Origin: Yamagishiella unicocca
Lineage: Eukaryota > Chlorophyta > Chlorophyceae > Chlamydomonadales > Volvocaceae
Reading direction: 5' to 3'
Assembly: GCA_003116995.1 (NCBI GenBank)
Contig: BDSL01000015.1
Location: forward strand, 868,001-932,000
Length of the DNA stretch: 64,000 nucleotides
The position numbers were made by a program, and so were the translations under genes. Positions 55,350 through 64,000 of this stretch are shown here, one piece after another. How positions within the stretch are numbered: position 1 is the stretch's first letter; each line of letters starts with the position of its first letter. Below the pieces are notes generated by a model. It made no database searches, was not told where the DNA came from, and saw only the letters and a list, made by a program, of their open reading frames with translations.

Positions 55350-57328
55350 GCTGAGTCTCAGAAAACAGCTCTGAAGTCGCTCTGAGACTAGTTTTGAGAA
55401 TTTTAAAATCTCAGGCTGAGAATGGCCATTTCTGAGTCTGAAGCCATTCAGCTGAGTCCTCTGGGGCTTCAGCTGAGACCCTTCAGGGTTTCAGACTTCA
55501 GAAACTGGACCCGGGTCTCAGCTGAGTCCCCTGGGGCTTCAGCTGAGACCCTTCAGAGCTTCAGACTTCAGAAACCGGCCCGGGTCTCAGCTGAGTCCCC
55601 TGGGGCTTCAGCTGAGACCCTTCAGGGTTTCAGACTTCAGAAACTGGCCCCGGGTCTCAGCTGAGTCCCCTGGGGCTTCAGCTGAGACCCTTCAGAGCTT
55701 CAGACTTCAGAAACCGAGCCTGAGGGCTCCCACCCCTCGCCCAGCGGGCCTTTGAAGCCTTTCAGGGTTTCAGACTTCAGAAACCGGCCCGGGTCTCAGC
55801 TGAGTCCCCTGGGGCTTCAGCTGAGACCCTTCAGGGTTTCAGACTTCAGAAACCGGCCCGGGTCTCAGCTGAGTCCCCTGGGGCTTCAGCTGAGACCCTT
55901 CAGAGCTTCAGACTTCAGAAACCGGCCCGGGTCTCAGCTGAGTCCCCTGGGGCTTCAGCTGAGACCCTTCAGGGTTTCAGACTTCAGAAACTGGACCCGG
56001 GTCTCAGCTGAGTCCCCTGGGGCTTCAGCTGAGACCCTTCAGGGCTTCAGACTTCAGAAACCGGCCCGGGTCTCAGCTGAGTCCCCTGGGGCTTCAGCTG
56101 AGACCCTTCAGGGTTTCAGACTTCAGAAACTGGACCCGGGTCTCAGCTGAGTCCCCTGGGGCTTCAGCTGAGACCCTTCAGAGCTTCAGACTTCAGAAAC
56201 CGAGCCTGAGGGCCCCCACCCCTCGCCCAGCGGGCCTTTGAAGCCTTTCAGAGCTTCAGACTTCAGAAACCGGCCCGGGTCTCAGCTGAGTCCCCTGGGG
56301 CTTCAGCTGAGACCCTTCAGAGTTTCAGACTTCAGAAACCGAGCCTGAGGGCCCCCACCCCCCTCCCAGCGGGCCTTTGAAGCCTTTCAGAGCTTCAGAC
56401 TTCAGAAACCGGCCCGGGTCTCAGCTGAGTCCCCTGGGGCTTCAGCTGAGACCCTTCAGAGCTTCAGACTTCAGAAACCGAGCCTGAGGGCCCCCACCCC
56501 TCTCCCAGCGGGCCTTTGAAGCCTTTCAGAGCTTCAGACTTCAGAAACCGGCCCGGGTCTCAGCTGAGTCCCCTGGGGCTTCAGCTGAGACCCTTCAGAG
56601 TTTCAGACTTCAGAAACCGAGCCTGAGGGCCCCCACCCCTCTCCCAGCGGGCCTTTGAAGCCTTTCAGAGCTTCAGACTTCAGAAACCGGCCCGGGTCTC
56701 AGCTGAGTCCCCTGGGGCTTCAGCTGAGACCCTTCAGAGTTTCAGACTTCAGAAACCGAGCCTGAGGCCCCCCACCCCCCTCCCAGCGGGCCTTTGAAGC
56801 CTTTCAGAGCTTCAGACTTCAGAAACCGGCCCGGGTCTCAGCTGAGTCCCCTGGGGCTTCAGCTGAGACCCTTCAGAGTTTCAGACTTCAGAAACCGAGC
56901 CTGAGGCCCCCCACCCCCCTCCCAGCGGGCCTTTGAAGCCTTTCAGAGCTTCAGACTTCAGAAATATTTAAATATTTGAGAAAGGAGGGCTCTGAGACTC
57001 AGACAAGAACCTCTGAGACTCAGAAAACAGGGCCTTCTCTCAGCTGTCGGTCGGCCACCCACCCGGGCCAGCCAACCTTTCAGACCCTTTCAGACCTTCA
57101 AAATCTCGGGCTGTCATCTTCGGCAATTCAAGCCGGGTCACATAAGCTAATAGGATAATTCCAAATTAGTTGGCGCAAATAGCAAATGCAATGGCCGTCG
57201 GTAGGAGTGGGGCCGCTGTCTCGTACCGTCTCAGCGCGTTTCAGCCATTTTCAGAATCGCGAAAGTCGTGTCTCTGCCAACGTTTCAGCATACATTGGAT
57301 ACATTATAGGTTCTTCTATTCTTTAAAT
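55350..57328 (+). repeat. Left arm of a giant inverted repeat (satellite-bearing)
   Basis: About 1.6 kb consists of ~70-bp units built on TTCAGACTTCAGAAACCGG, GTCTCAGCTGAGTCCCCTGG and GGCTTCAGCTGAGACCCTTC. From about 56200 they form a 139-bp higher-order unit with a CCTGAGGGCCCCCACCCC block (block starts near 56205, 56344, 56483 and 56622). The inner ~370 bp (to 57328) is non-repetitive, and matches 62037-62400 in reverse complement. Confidence 0.92.
55582..55620. repeat. Palindromic core inside each satellite unit
   Basis: GGGTCTCAGCTGA and its exact complement TCAGCTGAGACCC flank an inner CCCC/GGGG pair, so each unit could itself form a ~39-bp hairpin. This representative copy recurs throughout the left arm and, inverted, in the right arm. 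Confidence 0.85.
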
Positions 57329-57594
57329 AAGATTTAGGAGGAGTTTGAGCTTGTCTACTCAGACGCCAATTGTAGATCTACTGCCATACGCTCCGATAGA
57401 GGTACCGGCGCTTGCGCCCGAGTACGCCCAAGTACTAGCTACTCATGCGAACCACGACCAATTCATCTAAGCACCCGGAGCCTGACCTGTCGGAGTTTGG
57501 AATGTCAATCTTCGCAGCCCAAGACCCTTCAACCACCGGCCAAGCGGTAGTTACCGTGCGTTCGATGGAGAAGGGATGAGCCGAGATCGGAGCA

Positions 57595-60500
57595 TTGGCA
57601 GCCTCAATCATATACCGCCAGTGTTGGTTCACTTCCGGCAGATGGATCACCCAATTGGAAAAGTGGTCTCAGCATTATCGTGAAGGGGCATCCGTGAATG
57701 TAAGCCGCAGTGTTGTCATGAAGGGGCAAAAATGTACCTTAATGTGCTACCATGAAACGGTGAGACTCCTGTTTGTTGCCGCTCCTCGTCGGCCAACCTC
57801 GCTACCCCCGACCCCGCCTGCCCTGGTCCTGGTCGCCGCACGCCCCGCTGCTCCCTTTGTTGCCCCAGGCTCACCCTGGACCCGGCCACGGTGTTGCGAC
57901 CCAGCTGCCACCACGGCCGCCGCCGCAGGGCCCGTCGTCGCGCCCGCCCCATGGTGGGCCAGTCAAACCGGGCTCTTCTCAGCAGCCCGCACCACCACCT
58001 GGCGCATCGCCGCCCCTCACCTTTGGCGGGCCGTGGCAGCAACAGCATGGATCGCCTGCGTCCGCAGCTGGTGCTGCATCAACCAGCTATGCGCAGGTGG
58101 GCCCGCTCGGGGAGAGGGTGGTCGGGGTGGCCGCAACTGTTTATGATTTACGGAGAGCGCGCGTGGGGCGAGGGGGCAGCAGGCGGAGGGGGGAAGGATG
58201 GGGTGCGTGGGGGAGGGGGGGAGGGGGGTGGGGGCGGGGGGTGATTATCGACGACGCCCCTAGGACTCAACGTGGCGTGGTTGGCGCTGGGCGAGTACAC
58301 TGTCGTACGTGTGCTCCAGCAAAGCCGCCGTGGCGGACGGCTGCTGATATGGGTTGCGCTTCGTGCAGCTGGCTTTGCGGGTTGCCGTTGCTGGGCACTT
58401 TTCCTTTTTGAAGCCACCTGTTTGTCGCCGCTCCTCGTCGGCCAACCTCGCTACCCCCGACCCCGCCTGCCCTGGTCCTGGTCGCCGCACGCCCCGCTGC
58501 TCCCTTTGTTGCCCCAGGCTCACCCTGGACCCGGCCACGGTGTTGCGACCCAGCTGCCACCACGGCCGCCGCAGGGCCCGTCGTCGCGCCCGCCCCATGG
58601 TGGGCCAGTCAAACCGGGCTCTTCTCAGCAGCCCGCACCACCACCTGGCGCATCGCCGCCCCTCACCTTTGGCGGGCCGTGGCAGCAACAGCATGGATCG
58701 CCTGCGTCCGCAGCTGGTGCTGCATCAACCAGCTATGCGCAGGTGGGCCCGCTCGGGGAGAGGGTGGTCGGGGTGGCCGCAACTGTTTATGATTTACGGA
58801 GAGCGCGCGTGGGGCGAGGGGGCAGCAGGCGGAGGGGGGAAGGATGGGGTGCGTGGGGGAGGGGGGGAGGGGGGTGGGGGCGGGGGGTGATTATCGACGA
58901 CGCCCCTAGGACTCAACGTGGCGTGGTTGGCGCTGGGCGAGTACACTGTCGTACGTGTGCTCCAGCAAAGCCGCCGTGGCGGACGGCTGCTGATATGGGT
59001 TGCGCTTCGTGCAGCTGGCTTTGCGGGTTGCCGTTGCTGGGCACTTTTCCTTTTTGAAGCCACCTGTTTGTCGCCGCTCCTCGTCGGCCAACCTCGCTAC
59101 CCCCGACCCCGCCTGCCCTGGTCCTGGTCGCCGCACGCCCCGCTGCTCCCTTTGTTGCCCCAGGCTCACCCTGGACCCGGCCACGGTGTTGCGACCCAGC
59201 TGCCACCACGGCCGCCGCAGGGCCCGTCGTCGCGCCCGCCCCATGGTGGGCCAGTCAAACCGGGCTCTTCTCAGCAGCCCGCACCACCACCTGGCGCATC
59301 GCCGCCCCTCACCTTTGGCGGGCCGTGGCAGCAACAGCATGGATCGCCTGCGTCCGCAGCTGGTGCTGCATCAACCAGCTATGCGCAGGTGGGCCCGCTC
59401 GGGGAGAGGGTGGTCGGGGTGGCCGCAACTGTTTATGATTTACGGAGAGCGCGCGTGGGGCGAGGGGGCAGCAGGCGGAGTGGGGAAGGATGGGGTGCGT
59501 GGGGGAGGGGGGGAGGGGGGTGGGGGCGGGGGGTGATTATCGACGACGCCCCTAGGACTCAACGTGGCGTGGTTGGCGCTGGGCGAGTACACTGTCGTAC
59601 GTGTGCTCCAGCAAAGCCGCCGTGGCGGACGGCTGCTGATATGGGTTGCGCTTCGTGCAGCTGGCTTTGCGGGTTGCCGTTGCTGGGCACTTTTCCTTTT
59701 TGAAGCCACCTGTTTGTCGCCGCTCCTCGTCGGCCAACCTCGCTACCCCCGACCCCGCCTGCCCTGGTCCTGGTCGCCGCACGCCCCGCTGCTCCCTTTG
59801 TTGCCCCAGGCTCACCCTGGACCCGGCCACGGTGTTGCGACCCAGCTGCCACCACGGCCGCCGCAGGGCCCGTCGTCGCGCCCGCCCCATGGTGGGCCAG
59901 TCAAGCCGGGCTCTTCTCAGCAGCCCGCACCACCGCCTGGCGCATCGCCGCCCCTCACCTTTGGCGGGCCATGGCAGCAACAGCATGGATCGCCTGCGTC
60001 CGCAGCTGGTGCTGCATCAACCAGCTATGCGCAGGTGGGCCCGCTCGGGGAGAGGGTGGTCGGGGTGGCCGCAACTGTTTATGATTTACGGTGAGCGCGC
60101 GTGGGGCGAGGGGGCAGCAGGCGGAGGGGGGAAGGATGGGGTGCGTGGGGGAGGGGGGGAGGGCGGGGGGGCGGGGGGTGATTATCGACGACGCCCCTAG
60201 GACTCAACGTGGCGTGGTTGGCGCTGGGCGAGTACACTGTCGTACGTGTGCTCCAGCAAAGCCGCCGTGGCGGACGGCTGCTGATATGGGTTGCGCTTCG
60301 TGCAGCTGGCTTTGCGGGTTGCCGTTGCTGGGCACTTTTCCTTTTTGTAGCCACCTGTTTGTCGCCGCTCCTCATCGGCCAACCTCGCTACCCCCGACCC
60401 CACCTGCCCTGATCCTGATCGCCGCACGCCCCGCTGCTCCCTTTGTTGCCCCAGGCTCACCCTGGACCCGGCCACGGTGTTGCGACCCAGCTGCCACCCT

Positions 60501-61145
60501 GGCCGCCGCAGCGCCCGTCGTCGCGCCCGCCCCATGGTGGGCCAGTCAAGCCGGGCTCTTCTCAGCAGCCTGCACCACCACCTGGCGCATCGCCGCCCCT
60601 CACCTTTGGCGGGCCGTGGCAGCAACAGCATGGATCGCCTGCGTCCGCAGCTGGTGCTGCATCAACCAGCTATGCGCAGGTGGGTCCGCTCGGGGAGAGG
60701 GTGGTCGGGGTGGCCGCAGCTGTTTATGGTTTACGGCGAGCGCGCGTGGGGCGAGGGGGCAGCAGGCGGAGGGGAGAAGGATGGGGTGCGGGGGGGGGGG
60801 GGGCGGGGGGTGATTATCGACGACGCCCCCCAGTGATGGCGCGGCTTGTGCATGATCCCCGTGCTGCTCCTCTATTTTTGCCCCAGGTCCACCCTGAACC
60901 CAGCCCTGGTGTCGCAGTTCAGCTGCCAGCTGTCACCACACCCAGCCAGCGAGGGGAAGATTTGAGCCACAGGGGGCCAACATGGAGGACTTGCCAACGG
61001 GTGATGCCTTGCAGTTATTACTCCGGAATTTTATGGGTCTCCGTGTGTGCGGTGTTTCTCAAGGGCTGGCGTGGTTGGGTGCCCGTGTACCTACCACGGG
61101 GTGAGGGATGGTGTGTGGCAAGGGGCTGGGGCGGGGTATGGATGA
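57595..61145 (+). CDS. Putative gene with tandemly repeated Pro/Gln-rich exons
   Basis: Six exon-like segments have canonical acceptors (GCCCCAG) and donors (GCAG|GTGGG): 57869-58096, 58518-58742, 59164-59388, 59810-60034, 60455-60679, and a diverged one starting at 60887. The first five are 225 bp (228 in the first), phase 0 at both ends, and encode near-identical 75-residue repeats starting AHPGPGHGVATQLPP and ending ASTSYAQ, rich in Pro, Gly, Gln and Ser. An upstream candidate exon ending WSQHYREGASVN at a GTAAGC donor (57698) is also phase 0. No domain is recognised; a disordered or cell-wall/matrix-type repeat protein is possible. The start codon and last exon are unresolved. The span given runs from the upstream open frame to its final stop, and introns are included. 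Confidence 0.5.
57772..60834 (+). repeat. 646-bp tandem repeat, five copies
   Basis: The unit starting TTTGT(C/T)GCCGCTCCTC occurs at 57772, 58421, 59067, 59713 and 60358, with spacings of 649, 646, 646 and 645. Copies 2 to 4 are almost identical; copies 1 and 5 carry small changes. A diverged sixth copy of the exon part follows at 60835. Each unit also has a G-rich block (GGGGGAGGGGGG type). Confidence 0.97.
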
Positions 61146-62036
61146 ATTGAGAGGGCGCGTTGATCTGGTGATCCATCTTTGGGGGCTTGGGGTTTTTTGG
61201 AGGGGAGGGGTTGGGGTTGGCATCGATAAAGCTGTGGAGCGATGCAGCGGCGACCAGGTGGATACGTACAACAACAACACTTTCCGTGCTTACGTAGATA
61301 AATACGATAACGATGTGGGAAGGTGCATGAAGTGCATGGGGTTCCTGTACCGTGGCCTAACCCCTTTCCTGCTTTGTGAGCCCTTTGTCTACGGGCTGGG
61401 TTCCCTCGTTCCTTTTGGTCTGGGTTTCCCTCGTTCCTGTCTCTGGTTGCGTGTTCCTTTTCTGCCGTGGTTGTACAGCTGCAGTGTATAGTCGGCTGAC
61501 CAGGTACCCCCCAGAGTCTGGATAACCAATCCTACCGTAATAATAAATCCTAGTAGTTACATCGAATTGTGTCGTTTGTCCCTGACCCAGCAGCGCCCCA
61601 GGTAGTCGGGACAGCATCAGAAAGCACTGCGGGCCTCCAATCACCACACACAATGTCGTCGCCGTGGGGTTCACCGTCCTACCTCTGCTATCCCGTCCCG
61701 TTTTGTCGGCTCCGGTTTGCGTGGCCACCGACACAGATGTTATGCAACACATCAGCACGTCGATCTTCAGCGAAACGAACATGGGGCCCAATACCAATCA
61801 GGATTGATAAGGAAAATGTCAAATATCAGTGCGATTCACTGGACAATAAGGAGCCATCGGGCGCCCAACCCGTGTAGTCGATGAACCGCTTTGCCAGTTG
61901 ACGAGCAGAAGTTGAATGCTCCAAGTTTGTGTTTGACTTAAACGTTGTGTAACTTAGTTGTCCGGCCTTTGTTGAACCGCGAAGGGAGGCCAATTAACCT
62001 TAGACCGGCCGAGTAATCATAACACGCGCGTAATTT
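60835..62036. other. Right part of the internal region of the foldback
   Basis: It holds the diverged sixth exon copy (from 60887), a possible exon at about 61233-61330 with sequence like DTYNNNTFRAYVDKYDNDVG after a GATGCAG acceptor, and unassigned DNA. I cannot join these into a gene with confidence. Confidence 0.35.
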
Positions 62037-64000
62037 ATTGTTAAAGGGTAGAAGGACCTATAATGTATCCAATGTATGCTTAAACGTTGGCAGAGACACG
62101 ACATTCGCGATTCTGAATCTGGCTGAAACGCGCTGAGACGGTGAAAGACAGCGGCCCCACTCCTACCGACCGCCATTGCGTTTGCTATTTGCGCCAACTA
62201 ATTTGGAATTATCCTATTAGCTTATGTGACCCGGCTTGAATTGCCGAAGATGACAGCCCGAGATTTTGAAGGTCTGAAAGGGTCTGAAAGGCCGGCTGGC
62301 CCGGGTGGGTGGCCGACCGACAGCTGAGAGAAGGCCCTGTTTTCTGAGTCTCAGAGGTTCTTCTCTGAGTCTCAGAGCCCTCCTTTCTGAAATATTTAAA
62401 TATTTCTGAAGTCTGAAGCTCTGAAAGGCTTCAAAGGGCCGCTGGGAGGGGGGTGGGGGCCCTCAGGCTGGGTTTCTGAAGTCTGAAACTCTGAAGGCTT
62501 TCAGCTGAAGCCCCAGGGGACTCAGCTGAGGCCCCGGGCCGGTTTCTGAAGTCTGAAGCTCTGAAAGGCTTCAAAGGCCCGCCGGGAGGGGGGTGGGGGC
62601 CCTCAGGCCCGGTTTCTGAAGTCTGAAACTCCGAAGGCTTTCAGCTGAAGCCCCAGGGGACTCAGCTGAGACCCCGGGCCGGTTTCTGAAGTCTGAAGCT
62701 CTGAAAGGCTTCAAAGGCCCGCCGGGAGGGGGGTGGGGGCCCTCAGGCCCGGTTTCTGAAGTCTGAAACTCCGAAGGCTTTCAGCTGAAGCCCCAGGGGA
62801 CTCAGCTGAGACCCCGGGCCGGTTTCTGAAGTCTGAAGCTCTGAAAGGCTTCAAAGGGCCGCTGGGAGGGGGGTGGGGGCCCTCAGGCCCGGTTTCTGAA
62901 GTCTGAAACTCTGAAGGCTTTCAGCTGAAGCCCCAGGGGACTCAGCTGAGACCCGGGCCGGTTTCTGAAGTCTGAAGCTCTGAAAGGCTTCAATGGGCCG
63001 CTGGTAGGGGGGTGGGGGCCCTCAGGCCCGGTTTCTGAAGTCTGAAACTCCGAAGGGTCTCAGCTGAAGCCCCAGGGGACTCAGCTGAGACCCCGGGCCG
63101 GTTTCTGAAGTCTGAAGCTCTGAAAGGCTTCAAAGGGCCGCTGGGAGGGGGGTGGGGGCCCTCAGGCCCGGTTTCTGAAGTCTGAAACTCCGAAGGCTTT
63201 CAGCTGAAGCCCCAGGGGACTCAGCTGAGACCCCGGGCCGGTTTCTGAAGTCTGAAGCTCTGAAAGGCTTCAATGGGCCGCTGGGAGGGGGGTGGAGGCC
63301 CTCAGGCCCGGTTTCTGAAGTCTGAAACTCTGAAGGGTCTCAGCTGAAGCCCCAGGGGACTCAGCTGAGACCCGGGCCGGTTTCTGAAGTCTGAAGCTCT
63401 GAAAGGCTTCAAAGGGCCGCTGGGAGGGGGGTGGGGGCCCTCAGGCTGGGTTTCTGAAGTCTGAAACTCTGAAGGCTTTCAGCTGAAGCCCCAGGGGACT
63501 CAGCTGAGACCCCGGGCCGGTTTCTGAAGTCTGAAGCTCTGAAAGGCTTCAAAGGCCCGCCGGGAGGGGGGTGGGGGCCCTCAGGCCCGGTTTCTGAAGT
63601 CTGAAACTCCGAAGGCTTTCAGCTGAAGCCCCAGGGGACTCAGCTGAGACCCCGGGCCGGTTTCTGAAGTCTGAAGCTCTGAAAGGCTTCAATGGGCCGC
63701 TGGGAGGGGGGTGGAGGCCCTCAGGCCCGGTTTCTGAAGTCTGAAACTCTGAAGGGTCTCAGCTGAAGCCCCAGGGGACTCAGCTGAGACCCGGGCCGGT
63801 TTCTGAAGTCTGAAGCTCTGAAAGGCTTCAAAGGGCCGCTGGGAGGGGGGTGGGGGCCCTCAGGCTGGGTTTCTGAAGTCTGAAACTCTGAAGGCTTTCA
63901 GCTGAAGCCCCAGGGGACTCAGCTGAGACCCCGGGCCGGTTTCTGAAGTCTGAAGCTCTGAAAGGCTTCAAAGGCCCGCCGGGAGGGGGGTGGGGGCCCT
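62037..64000 (-). repeat. Right arm of the giant inverted repeat
   Basis: This is the reverse complement of the left arm: a unique inner part at 62037-62400, then satellite units with a ~140-bp period (CCCTCAGGC blocks near 62461, 62601, 62741 and 62881). It continues past the window edge. Left and right arms are not identical in unit order or variants, so they have diverged or expanded separately. Confidence 0.92.

Larger units (their letters stand above)
55350..64000. mobile_element. Large foldback-type element, right end outside the window
   Basis: Long inverted arms made of short tandem subrepeats with unique inner ends, enclosing about 4.7 kb, match the architecture of foldback (FB-like) transposons. 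The arms correspond over AAATATTTAAATATTT, the AGCTAATAGGATAATTCC block and the CATACATTGGATACATTATA block. No transposase was recognised, so the class is an inference from structure; a large palindromic rearrangement is the main alternative. Confidence 0.6.

Noticed and set aside
58272..60813. Repeated 261-, 240- and 178-codon frames in the 646-bp array
   Set aside because: These frames read through the G-rich intron parts. Only the 225-bp phase-0 segment has matching splice sites and low-complexity content typical of real repeat proteins.

Overview
This window looks like nuclear DNA of a green alga, most likely a chlamydomonadalean/volvocine species. That is an inference from GC-rich, very intron-rich genes with short GT-AG (and several GC-AG) introns, small phase-consistent exons, TGTAA poly(A) signals of the Chlamydomonas type, and the gene families seen: a nucleotide cyclase with a bacterial-type binding-protein ectodomain, an ankyrin/TRP channel, and dense minisatellites. 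No bacterial operons, rRNA or tRNA genes, or CRISPR arrays were seen. Most long open frames are shadows of GC-rich repeats. Genes were built by hand by joining exons whose splice sites and codon phases agree.

Layout. 1-2 kb: fragments of a dispersed repeat. 2.07-2.99 kb (+): a complete four-exon endosulfine/ARPP-19-like gene of 98 aa. 3-8.8 kb: a possible small secreted or membrane protein (-) and a ~3 kb element with terminal inverted repeats and an internal ~1.1-1.3 kb duplication, overlapping the end of a + strand gene (stop at 8976). 9.7-20.0 kb (+): a 21-exon receptor-type nucleotide cyclase of about 1463 aa (signal peptide, solute-binding ectodomain, one membrane helix, two cyclase domains). 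20-25.2 kb: repeat-rich intergenic DNA. 25.2-38.0 kb (-): a ~21-exon ankyrin-repeat TRP-like channel. 39.2-40.3 kb (-): a single-exon parallel beta-helix protein. 40.6-44.7 kb (-): a seven-exon sulfotransferase-like protein (466 aa). 47.2-50.0 kb (-): an eight-exon histidine-phosphatase/phosphoglycerate-mutase-like protein (234 aa). 50.3-52.0 kb (+): a five-exon macro-domain protein (212 aa), head-to-head with the phosphatase. 52-55.3 kb: repeat-rich spacer.

55.35-64 kb: a very large foldback structure. A ~2 kb left arm of nested ~70/139-bp satellite units is mirrored by an inverted right arm that runs off the window. The arms enclose 4.7 kb of internal DNA with five near-identical 646-bp tandem units, each carrying one symmetric phase-0 exon for a Pro/Gln-rich 75-residue repeat.

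The most notable items are the foldback element with its exon array, the cyclase whose two domains carry complementary halves of one active site, the TRP gene whose 5' splice site lies at the edge of a ~380-bp G-rich pentanucleotide array, and an apparent excess of GC-AG introns. The genes share no obvious pathway. Several (cyclase, TRP channel, endosulfine with a PKA-like site) are signalling proteins, but a functional link is not shown by the sequence.
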